A stretch of DNA of 64,000 bases. It comes from Bacteroidaceae bacterium. Lineage in GTDB: Bacteria; Bacteroidota; Bacteroidia; Bacteroidales; Bacteroidaceae. Under the pieces are notes generated by a model that searched no databases, was not told the DNA's origin, and was given only the letters and a program-made list of their open reading frames with translations. Both the position numbers and the translations under genes were made by a program. The stretch is taken from the NCBI GenBank assembly GCA_017555585.1, contig JAFZGA010000006.1:1-64000 (forward strand), in the 5' to 3' direction. Below, one piece after another: positions 7,027-14,551 of the stretch; the stretch's first letter is position 1; each line of letters opens with the position of its first letter.

Positions 7027-9147
7027 ATGAAAAGAACAACTATCCTACTACTCTTTGCTGTCATGACAACAGCAATGTCTGCACAAGTTACAGCCCCCGT
7101 ATTCAACACTGCTGCCGGAACATACTACAACCCGTTCAGCATTGAAATCAGCGGTAACGACATATATTACACCCTTGACGGCACAGTGCCGACAAAAGAT
7201 AGCAACAAATATACCGATGCAATCTCCATCAGCAAGTTCGGCACAAGTACAACAGTCACAGCCGCGTCATATGCCAACGGTACATGGAGCGAAACTGTAA
7301 CGGCCACATACGGACTGCAAGTTGCAGCACCTGTATTCTCGGTCAAGAGCGGTGTTTATGAAAAACTCACAGGCAACGACGCACTCAAGTTCACTACAGA
7401 AACCACCGGTGCTACAATATATTACAACGACCGTGGCAAAAGCCCAATAACAGAAGGTTCAAAGCTATACGGCTCACTGTCAATACTTGCAACAAAAACC
7501 ATCAATGCAGTCGCATTCGTAACCGATGATAAAGGGAACAAGATATACAGTGATGTATCGAGCGAGTACTATGCCATTTCACCAATATCACTGTATGCAA
7601 AAGCCAATGAAGTAAAAAACGGCAAACACATTATAAACTACGACAACATGGTTGCCAGCTCTTTCTATGAGCATATAGAAAGCGGTAACTTGAACACCCG
7701 CAACGTTGCAAACTCAAAAAGCAAATACATTGAAACCAACGAATTCGACGGTTTCACCTTCACAAGCACCAACAACGGATACACCATACAGGACACATAC
7801 GGACGATACCTTTACATGGACAACAATAACACATTGTGCGCTGCAAAGAAAATGCCGACAGCCGGTGCTGTATGGAGCATCAGTATAGACAACGCGACAT
7901 CAAGCGCCACAATCAAGAACACTTCAAAAGGTAAATTCATCGCATACGGCATACAGGAGAAGGCTTTTTGCCTGTCCGACAATATCGATGACAGCCACGC
8001 ACTCCCATTCATATACAATGCTGCGGAATACCCCACAATCACCATCACTCCACAGGACGGAGAGACCTTGACAGAATTCTCAAAACTCACTGTCACATGC
8101 GAAGGTGGTCTTAAATACAAAGAGACCAACAAGCTGTACGCCTATTACAACATCGGTTATGACACCTCGAAAAAAGAGTTCGACAATGTAGATGTAATAG
8201 ACAGCAACACCATTGAGTTTACCCTTGACGAGCCAATCAAGAGCAGTGACGACTACAAGATTGTATTCCCAGCAGGTGTGTTCACCATAGACCCTACAGG
8301 CCTCGCCAAGACAAACAAGGAGATTATTGCGAGATATACTGTTGCCAACAACGAAATACTTGAGGTCACATACGCCAACCCCTCGAACAACGATATTTCA
8401 AACAGTCTGCAGTACCTCTATTTCGAGTTTAACCAGGACATAAACATCAAAGCAGCCAATGCCGTAATTACCGACAAGAGCGGTAAGGAATACAAATTGT
8501 CGGTATCGGACATTGACAGCTGGGGCGAGAAATGCAACAGCAATGCGCTTTGTCTCATGACAGCCGAGCCTATCATTGTTTCGGGCGAATATACTTTTGT
8601 ATTGAAAAAGGAGTATGTCAGTGCCATGAGCAACACCACACTGACAATAGCCAAGGATATAACATATACATTTATTGTAGAGGAGGCACTGAAGATAACA
8701 AACGTAACCCCAAACAGCAAAGACATATACGACTCGGTAAATGAAATTGTAATAGAGTTCAACAAGGCAGCATTGCATGGAGCTATCACAGAGATAACAG
8801 TCACTGACAGCAACAATAAAAGCTACAAATTCAGCAAGACAACAACCGATGAAGAGGCTACATCGTTGAAATTCGTTGCTGCAACTCCGCTAACAGATGC
8901 TGGAACATACTCCTTTACAATAGAGAACGCTCTCATTTATTGCGAAAACGCAAACAGTGACATGGACGAACTCGAATCGATACCGGAAACGACATTCACA
9001 TTTGTTGTAAAGTACCCGACATCGGTCGAAGAGATTGAAGCAGAAGACAAAGAGAATGTCATACATGACCTTACAGGCCGCCACATAAACAGCATTACCC
9101 GACCAGGCATATACATCAAGAACGGAAAAAAAATCATAATAAAGTAA
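7027..9147 (+). CDS. Secreted modular protein with two CHB/HEX-type repeats and sorting-like tail (706 aa)
   Basis: Signal peptide MKRTTILLLFAVMTTAMSAQ. Two chitobiase C-terminal type repeats open the mature protein (VTAPVFNTAAGTYYNPFSI with YYTLDGTVPT; then VAAPVFSVKSGVYEKL with IYYNDRGKSPI). A lectin-like region follows (GKHIINYDN, DTYGRYLYMDNNN, KGKFIAYG), then three Ig-like domains (YPTITITPQDGETLTEFSKL; EVTYANPSNNDISNS; ITNVTPNSKDIYDSVNEI). It ends IHDLTGRHI...GIYIKNGKKIIIK, a variant of the tail in the two preceding proteins. The domain order is close to that of the protein at 3129-4829, so these are probably paralogues that were shuffled. Likely a surface or extracellular glycan-binding protein. 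Confidence 0.75.
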   Translation: MKRTTILLLFAVMTTAMSAQVTAPVFNTAAGTYYNPFSIEISGNDIYYTLDGTVPTKDSNKYTDAISISKFGTSTTVTAASYANGTWSETVTATYGLQVAAPVFSVKSGVYEKLTGNDALKFTTETTGATIYYNDRGKSPITEGSKLYGSLSILATKTINAVAFVTDDKGNKIYSDVSSEYYAISPISLYAKANEVKNGKHIINYDNMVASSFYEHIESGNLNTRNVANSKSKYIETNEFDGFTFTSTNNGYTIQDTYGRYLYMDNNNTLCAAKKMPTAGAVWSISIDNATSSATIKNTSKGKFIAYGIQEKAFCLSDNIDDSHALPFIYNAAEYPTITITPQDGETLTEFSKLTVTCEGGLKYKETNKLYAYYNIGYDTSKKEFDNVDVIDSNTIEFTLDEPIKSSDDYKIVFPAGVFTIDPTGLAKTNKEIIARYTVANNEILEVTYANPSNNDISNSLQYLYFEFNQDINIKAANAVITDKSGKEYKLSVSDIDSWGEKCNSNALCLMTAEPIIVSGEYTFVLKKEYVSAMSNTTLTIAKDITYTFIVEEALKITNVTPNSKDIYDSVNEIVIEFNKAALHGAITEITVTDSNNKSYKFSKTTTDEEATSLKFVAATPLTDAGTYSFTIENALIYCENANSDMDELESIPETTFTFVVKYPTSVEEIEAEDKENVIHDLTGRHINSITRPGIYIKNGKKIIIK

Positions 9148-9153
9148 TTCAGG

Positions 9154-9182
9154 ACAGACACATGCGCGCATGTGTCTGTTTT
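9154..9182. terminator. Hairpin terminator
   Basis: ACAGACACATGCG-CGCATGTGTCTGT is a perfect 26-bp palindrome followed by a T-run on the plus strand. Confidence 0.85.
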
Positions 9183-9207
9183 ATTTGCAAAAACAACTAC
9201 AAAGAAC

Positions 9208-9215
9208 TATTTTTG
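9208..9215 (+). promoter_or_regulatory. -7 promoter box of nadE
   Basis: TATTTTTG matches TAnnTTTG, 24 bp before the ATG at 9239. This excludes the upstream in-frame ATG at 9170 as the start. Confidence 0.6.
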
Positions 9216-9238
9216 TCAATACAAAAATACCATTTAAC

Positions 9239-11146
9239 ATGAAATACGGTTTCACAAGAACAGCAACAGCCGTTCCGGCAATAACAGCCGGCGATTGCAG
9301 AAGAAATGCAACGGCAATAACAGCCATCGTAAAAGAACTTGCAGAAAAGAACGTTGAGCTCATTCTGTTTCCCGAACTATGCCTGACATCGAGCAACTGC
9401 GGTGACCTGTTCTTGCAACAGACATTCATCAAGGAGTGCGAAAAGGCAATAACAGACATTGCCAACGGGACAAAAGAACTTAATCCAATAATTGTATTCG
9501 GTGCACCTGTACAGCACTGCAACGCACTATACAACTGCATGGTAGTAATGCATCAGGGTAGGATAAACGGTATTGTTCCTAAGAAAATCCTGAGCAACGG
9601 TATGGCTAACGAACAGCGTTGGTTCACAAGCGGAAATACACTACCCTGCAATGCAACCGTAAGGATTGCAACTATGGAAGCCCCTATAATAAAAGAGGCA
9701 ATATTCACTACCGGCAACTACAGCTTCGGTATAGAGACAGGCTACGAGAGCCTGGCACCGATAGCACCGGGTGCTGTACTCGCATGCAACGGAGCAGAGA
9801 TAATACTGAATCCAAGCGCGATAGAGGAACTCGCTGACGGCAACAGACAGACAAAGAACAGAATAGAAGCCGACAGCAGACGATACAAGAGCGTGTACTT
9901 GCACGCCAACAGTGGAACGGGAGAATCGACAAGCCGTTCGGCATACGCAGGATACAATGCCATTGCCGAGTGTGGAAACATAATTGCAGAAAGTGGTAGA
10001 TTCATGACAGAAACATGCTACACCATTACTGACATTGACGTGGAAAAGGTGAAAAACAGTCGCCGTGGCGACAGCAATTTCATGGGTAACGGCATTGCAT
10101 ACATAAACATTGAACAGAGAGCCGATGACAATATCGAACCGGCAAGGACATTCAATCCGCTACCGTTCATACCAAAGGGCGAGATGGCGCCAAGACGTCT
10201 CGAGGAAATTTTCATGATTCAGTCGACAGCCCTTGCACAGAGAATACGCCACACAAGAGCCGCAACATGCGTCATTGGCATATCAGGAGGATTGGACTCA
10301 ACCCTTGCACTGCTCGTCACAGAAAAGGCTTGCCAGCTTGCAGGCAAGACAAACACAGATATAATAGCTGTTACAATGCCAGGATTCGGAACCTCGGGAC
10401 GCACATACAACAATGCCATCAAACTGATGGAGAGCATGGGTGTCACCATAAAGGAAATATCGATAAAAGAGGCATGTATACAGCATTTCAAGGACATTGA
10501 GCATGATATCGACAATCACGACGTGACATACGAGAATTCACAGGCACGCGAACGTACACAGATACTGATGGATATTGCCAACAAGACAAACGGCATAGTT
10601 GTAGGTACAGGCGATCTCTCGGAACTTGCATTGGGATGGGCTACATACAACGGCGACCATATGAGCATGTACGGAGTGAATGCATCAGTGCCCAAGACAC
10701 TCATGCAGCACCTTGTGCGACATGTCGCAGAAAACAACGCAGACACAGAGGTCAAGGAGACACTGTTGGACATTGTTGACACACCTATATCTCCAGAGCT
10801 TATTCCTGCCGACAATAACGGCAACATCAAGCAAAAGACCGAGGACCTGGTTGGCCCGTACGAGTTGCATGACTTTTTCCTTTACCACTTCATACACAAC
10901 GGTTTTACACCGGAGAAGATATACTTCATGGCAAAGAGAGCTTTCAATGGCACATACAATGCCGAAACAATCAAGAAATGGCTAACCACATTCATGCGCC
11001 GCTTCTTCACACAGCAGTTCAAGCGCTCATGCATGCCAGACGGCCCTGTAACAGGCAGATGCAACCTTAGCCCACAAGGTGGTTGGATTATGCCTGCCGA
11101 CATCAACGGAACCGTATGGAATGAAGCCTGCAGTATGTTGGAATAA
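9239..11146 (+). CDS. nadE: NAD(+) synthase, two-domain glutamine-dependent type with altered glutaminase site
   Basis: Catalyses the last step of NAD synthesis (deamido-NAD to NAD). Residues 1-270 form a nitrilase-type glutaminase domain with the catalytic Glu at 46 (LFPELCLTS) and a VPKKIL lysine. Residues 330-635 form the ATP-pyrophosphatase synthetase domain with the P-loop SGGLDS (349-354) and GTGDLSELALGWATYNGDH. At the position where the family has FGIEICEDLW, this protein reads FGIETGYESL, so the nucleophilic Cys is replaced by Gly168 and the adjacent ED is also lost. The synthetase half looks intact. The enzyme may therefore use free ammonia. The start at MKYGF is set by the promoter. 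Single-gene unit. Identity is certain; loss of glutaminase activity is inferred. Confidence 0.9.
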   Translation: MKYGFTRTATAVPAITAGDCRRNATAITAIVKELAEKNVELILFPELCLTSSNCGDLFLQQTFIKECEKAITDIANGTKELNPIIVFGAPVQHCNALYNCMVVMHQGRINGIVPKKILSNGMANEQRWFTSGNTLPCNATVRIATMEAPIIKEAIFTTGNYSFGIETGYESLAPIAPGAVLACNGAEIILNPSAIEELADGNRQTKNRIEADSRRYKSVYLHANSGTGESTSRSAYAGYNAIAECGNIIAESGRFMTETCYTITDIDVEKVKNSRRGDSNFMGNGIAYINIEQRADDNIEPARTFNPLPFIPKGEMAPRRLEEIFMIQSTALAQRIRHTRAATCVIGISGGLDSTLALLVTEKACQLAGKTNTDIIAVTMPGFGTSGRTYNNAIKLMESMGVTIKEISIKEACIQHFKDIEHDIDNHDVTYENSQARERTQILMDIANKTNGIVVGTGDLSELALGWATYNGDHMSMYGVNASVPKTLMQHLVRHVAENNADTEVKETLLDIVDTPISPELIPADNNGNIKQKTEDLVGPYELHDFFLYHFIHNGFTPEKIYFMAKRAFNGTYNAETIKKWLTTFMRRFFTQQFKRSCMPDGPVTGRCNLSPQGGWIMPADINGTVWNEACSMLE

Positions 11147-11267
11147 TCGACTGTAAATTAACAAAAAGACAATAGAAGTGGAGTGAACAAAACAAAATAA
11201 CGTTTAAAATAAAAAAGTTTTTTACAAAATAATTCACTTTTTTGCTTCATCAATTCAACATTTGTCT

Positions 11268-11275
11268 TACATTTG
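11268..11275 (+). promoter_or_regulatory. -7 promoter box
   Basis: TACATTTG, a perfect match, with TTTG at 11241-11244 upstream (23-bp gap, slightly long). It overlaps the TTG at 11273, which rules that codon out as a start and supports ATG 11318. Confidence 0.6.
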
Positions 11276-11317
11276 TCACAGAAGATTATACAAACAACTT
11301 TTAAGTGTTACTATGAA

Positions 11318-11806
11318 ATGAAAAGAGTGATTTTAATATGTTGCTTTATCGGAGCAATATGTGCTTGCGGTAATGCAAAATCCAACCCACAAGACACTAC
11401 GAAAGCGACAGATACCAACATAGAAGTAAAAGAGGTGGTTGAGGAGCAAGGAACGGTATTTTATGATATCACTCTTGAGCAGGCGCTTGAAAAGGCAAAG
11501 GCAGACAGCAAATTAGTTCTCGTAAATTTCCATACAAAGACATGCGGTCCTTGCAAGAAAATGGAAAAGACTGTATTCCCCAATCCTGAGTGTGGCAAAT
11601 ATGTGAACGATCATTTTGTTCCTATAACGATTGACGGCGAGGACGGTGGAACAGGACAGGAAATAGCGAAGAAATACAATATTTTCATCTTTCCGACATA
11701 CCTAATTTTACGCCCCGACGGTTTCAAGGAAGGCGAGGTTTTGGGAGCCGAATTAGATGTGAACAAATTCCTGGAGATGCTGAAGACCATCATCCACGAT
11801 GCATAA
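11318..11806 (+). CDS. Thioredoxin-fold lipoprotein (162 aa)
   Basis: Lipoprotein signal MKRVILICCFIGAICAC with the lipidated Cys most likely Cys17 (lipobox ICAC). A charged linker follows, then a thioredoxin fold (about residues 50-162) with the redox motif CGPC at 76-79 in LVLVNFHTKTCGPCKKME, and the cis-proline region IFPTYLILRPDG. It resembles the C-terminal domain of DsbD and thioredoxin_7 proteins, so it is probably a periplasmic thiol reductant or disulfide isomerase tethered to a membrane. No DsbD-like membrane partner lies nearby. The longer frame from TTG 11273 is excluded by the promoter. Confidence 0.85.
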   Translation: MKRVILICCFIGAICACGNAKSNPQDTTKATDTNIEVKEVVEEQGTVFYDITLEQALEKAKADSKLVLVNFHTKTCGPCKKMEKTVFPNPECGKYVNDHFVPITIDGEDGGTGQEIAKKYNIFIFPTYLILRPDGFKEGEVLGAELDVNKFLEMLKTIIHDA

Positions 11807-11807
11807 G

Positions 11808-11835
11808 AAAAAACGGGATCATTCCCGTTTTTTCT
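11808..11835 (+). terminator. Hairpin terminator
   Basis: AAAAAACGGGA-TCA-TTCCCGTTTTTT directly after the thioredoxin-like gene. The following accessory genes therefore probably use their own promoter, though none was recognised in the 20 bp left before ATG 11854. Confidence 0.8.
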
Positions 11836-11853
11836 TTATCAACAAAAACGACA

Positions 11854-12975
11854 ATGACAATGAACGAAAACATACAACTCAACGACCACAAACAAAATTG
11901 CGGTTCAGCGAGTGCAGAAAGCAAGCCTGCTTGCGTTATACCGAGCGCCAGCAATTTCGCCGAAGGCAAAGCGGAGTTTCCTCCAATGCATAACGGAGAG
12001 TTTGACATATCACCAATAGCAATATACACAAGCGATGACAACACCATTTCGCTTGATGTAAAATTGGAGAATGAAACCGTTTGGCTTTCACAAGCACAGA
12101 TGAGTCTATTATTTGACAAAGACCAATCTGTAGTTGCAAGACATATCACCAATGTATTTAAAGAGGGAGAACTTGAAGAAAATAGTAATATGCAAATTTT
12201 GCATAATACTTTTTCTAAATACAAACCAACAAAGGTTTATAGTTTAGATGTCATTATTTCCGTCGGCTACCGCGTAAAAAGCAAACGAGGCACACAATTC
12301 CGCATTTGGGCAAATCGTGTTCTCAAAGACTATATTGTAAAAGGTTATGCCATCAACGACAAGATTAGAATTGAACATTATAACGAGCTTAAAGATGTTG
12401 TCCGCATGCTTGCACATACTGTTCATTCACAAGAAAAGTTGAGTGATGAACAATCAACGGGCTTGCTATCAGTTGTTACAGATTATGTCTATGCACTTGA
12501 TACCCTCGACCGCTACGACTATCAGCAACTGACAATTGAAAACACCACCAAAGAGGAGCGTTTTCACGCAACATATGAAAATGCGATGGAAGCGATACTG
12601 AGCCTCAAAGAGAAATTCGGTGAGAGCAACCTGTTTGCAAACGAAAAAGACAACTCTTTCAAAAGTTCAATAGGGCAGATATACCAGACATTCGGCGGTG
12701 TAGAATTATATCCAAGTGTTGAGGAAAAAGCTGCGATGCTACTCTATCTTGTTACAAAGAACCACTCGTTCAGCGACGGCAACAAACGCATTGCAGCAAT
12801 GTTGTTCCTATTGTTTATGGAGCGTAACGGCATACTATACCGCACCGACGGTAGCAAACGAATAGCCGACAACACCCTTGTTGCCCTCACATTAATGATT
12901 GCCGAGAGCCGCACCGAAGAGAAAGATATAATGGTAAAAGTAGTTGTAAACCTCATTAACCAACAGAACCAATGA
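11854..12975 (+). CDS. RhuM-family protein with C-terminal Fic/Doc domain
   Basis: After an odd N-terminal leader (residues 1-48) the RhuM-type domain begins (IAIYTSDD, VWLSQAQMSLLFDKD, SLDVIISVGYRVKS, RIWANRVLKDYIVKGYAIND; about residues 55-200). A Fic/Doc domain follows (about 205-373) with the active-site loop HSFSDGNKR at 304-312. The GNKR variant is that of Doc toxins, which phosphorylate their target, not the GNGR of AMP-transferring Fic proteins. RhuM-Fic proteins are widespread in accessory regions; the target is unknown. No separate antitoxin gene is adjacent. The leader is a 126-bp repeat shared with the next gene. Usual family members start near the ATG at 11986, so the true start could be there. 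Overlaps the downstream nuclease gene by 4 bp (ATGA), indicating translational coupling. Confidence 0.8.
   Translation: MTMNENIQLNDHKQNCGSASAESKPACVIPSASNFAEGKAEFPPMHNGEFDISPIAIYTSDDNTISLDVKLENETVWLSQAQMSLLFDKDQSVVARHITNVFKEGELEENSNMQILHNTFSKYKPTKVYSLDVIISVGYRVKSKRGTQFRIWANRVLKDYIVKGYAINDKIRIEHYNELKDVVRMLAHTVHSQEKLSDEQSTGLLSVVTDYVYALDTLDRYDYQQLTIENTTKEERFHATYENAMEAILSLKEKFGESNLFANEKDNSFKSSIGQIYQTFGGVELYPSVEEKAAMLLYLVTKNHSFSDGNKRIAAMLFLLFMERNGILYRTDGSKRIADNTLVALTLMIAESRTEEKDIMVKVVVNLINQQNQ
11875..12000 (+). repeat. In-frame repeat, copy A (126 bp)
   Basis: 120 of 126 bases are identical to copy B at 12990-13115. It encodes QLN-HKQNCGSASAESKP and continues to MHNGE. An internal palindrome GCAAGC-CT-GCTTGC is present. 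It lies 21 bp after the start codon of the RhuM-Fic gene, has no frameshift or stop in this frame, and ends at an ATG that may be the ancestral start. Confidence 0.9.
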
Positions 12976-14024
12976 CAACCGAAACACCTCAACTAAACAA
13001 CCACAAACAAAATTGCGGTTCAGCGAGTGCAGAAAGCAAGCCTGCTTGCGTTATACCGAGCGTCAGCAATTTCGCCGAAGGCAAAGCGGAGCATCCACCA
13101 ATGCATAACGGAGAGCAAAATCGCGAACAAAAAATGATAACGGACAAAACATATCGCTATGATGATGAGTTTAAAGCAAAGGCACGTGCTCATCAGTTCG
13201 CATTTAGGGAAAATGTATTGAATGACTTTTACGATGAGAAGAACCCACAAGTAATACTAACACCCGACGCAGCGAAAAAAGGATTGATATTTTGCGACAC
13301 ATATAGGGATTTTATACAAAAAAAGAGAGCATTTGGAACATCGGCTCTTTTTTCAAATATGTTAAGGAGTGAACATATCCCTTATAATATATTTACTCCT
13401 ATGGAAAAGGATAAGCTTGCTGCAACAGCACTGTTCAACGAAGTTATCGGAGGAGGCATTTTACGCATAGATAATATATATATTGAGTTTGCAGGCAAAT
13501 CACCAAAAAGAAGTGAATATTTGAAAGATGGTACATCTTTCGACACTTTCATTGAATACACTACGACCGAAGATGACAAAGGTGGCATTGGAATTGAAGT
13601 AAAATACACTGAAAACGGTTATCGGATTAGGGATAAGGAGAAAAAGGATATTAAGAATCCCAATGGAAGATACCGACAAGTGAGCGAAGAATCCAATTAT
13701 TTCATTCCAAGTTTAGATATAAGTTCATTCATTAAAGCTAACCACCTGAGACAAATATGGCGTAACCATATATTAGGATATTCAATGCTGCGAAAAGGCG
13801 AAATCAAAAGATTTCATTATATACACCTTTACCCCGAAGGCAACAAGCACTTCCATCAATATGCCATACCAGAATATAAACAATTGCTTACCGAGAAAGG
13901 CTGTAATAGTTTTATAGACCTAACATACGAATCATTGTTTAAGCTCATAGATTCTTGTTTTAAGCAGGACGAACAAAAAGAATGGCTGGAATACCTTAAA
14001 AAGAGATACATTGTAGAACTATAA
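12972..14024 (+). CDS. PGN_0703-like putative restriction endonuclease, PD-(D/E)XK fold
   Basis: Residues 1-48 are the repeat-derived leader also found in the preceding gene. The body starts near M55 (MITDKTYRYDDEFKAKARAHQ). A PD-(D/E)XK core is visible: Asp191 in SFDTFIEY and, after the loop TTTEDDKGG, IGIEVKYTE with Glu209 and Lys211. This layout and the opening 'RYDD-FK-KARAHQ-FRE' match what I recall of the PGN_0703 family, annotated as putative restriction endonucleases without a partner methylase. The start codon overlaps the stop of the RhuM-Fic gene. No methyltransferase is nearby. Alternative starts are 13101 and 13134, both after the repeat. Nuclease activity is inferred from the fold only. 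Confidence 0.75.
   Translation: MTTETPQLNNHKQNCGSASAESKPACVIPSVSNFAEGKAEHPPMHNGEQNREQKMITDKTYRYDDEFKAKARAHQFAFRENVLNDFYDEKNPQVILTPDAAKKGLIFCDTYRDFIQKKRAFGTSALFSNMLRSEHIPYNIFTPMEKDKLAATALFNEVIGGGILRIDNIYIEFAGKSPKRSEYLKDGTSFDTFIEYTTTEDDKGGIGIEVKYTENGYRIRDKEKKDIKNPNGRYRQVSEESNYFIPSLDISSFIKANHLRQIWRNHILGYSMLRKGEIKRFHYIHLYPEGNKHFHQYAIPEYKQLLTEKGCNSFIDLTYESLFKLIDSCFKQDEQKEWLEYLKKRYIVEL
12990..13115 (+). repeat. In-frame repeat, copy B (126 bp)
   Basis: Second copy of the element at 11875-12000, 18 bp after the start codon of the nuclease gene and in the same reading frame. Six substitutions separate the copies: two synonymous and four that change three residues (D/N, A/V, F/H). The direct repeats are 1,115 bp apart. 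Confidence 0.9.
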
Positions 14025-14032
14025 CGAACATT

Positions 14033-14494
14033 ATGGAAATAAACCAACCAGCAGCAAAGTTTCAAGATATGTCAATAGCGCCTATGCACACCACAGAACA
14101 TCTTTTAAATCAGACCATGATAAGAATGTTCGGATGCGAGCGTAGCCGTAATGCACACATAGAACGCAAGAAGAGCAAATGTGACTACACACTACCCTGC
14201 GAGCCTACAGCAGAGCAGATAGCAGAGATCGAGGACAGGGTAAACGAGGTCATAAGGCAGAACCTTCCTGTATGCATAGAATTTGTTTCCAGGGAGAACG
14301 TTCCTGCTGGAGTAGACCTGGGCAAACTGCCGACAGACGCAAGTGAGACACTGCGTATTGTACGCATAGGCGATTACGACATTTGCGCATGTATTGGAGC
14401 GCATGTTTCCAACACAAGCGAGATAGGAACATTCAAGATTATCAGCCATTCATGGGAAAACGGAACTCTTCGTTTGCGTTTCAAGTTGGTATAA
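14033..14494 (+). CDS. Stand-alone alanyl-tRNA editing domain-like protein (AlaX type)
   Basis: A 153-residue protein built like the second additional domain (tRNA_SAD) of alanyl- and threonyl-tRNA synthetases. HTTEH (residues 19-23, HxxxH) and CIGAH (120-124, CxxxH) supply the four zinc ligands of the editing site. The protein lacks the N-terminal beta-barrel of larger AlaX forms, so it is the short class. The expected role is hydrolysis of Ser- or Gly-mischarged tRNA(Ala). It begins 8 bp after the nuclease gene on the same strand, so it may be co-transcribed with the RhuM-Fic/nuclease pair, though it may equally be an ordinary gene abutting the insertion. A trans-editing role is inferred from motifs. 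Confidence 0.75.
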   Translation: MEINQPAAKFQDMSIAPMHTTEHLLNQTMIRMFGCERSRNAHIERKKSKCDYTLPCEPTAEQIAEIEDRVNEVIRQNLPVCIEFVSRENVPAGVDLGKLPTDASETLRIVRIGDYDICACIGAHVSNTSEIGTFKIISHSWENGTLRLRFKLV

Positions 14495-14551
14495 ATTTCC
14501 TATATACGAAATATTTTTGTAAATTCGCAACTGAAATATTGTATAAAGGGT

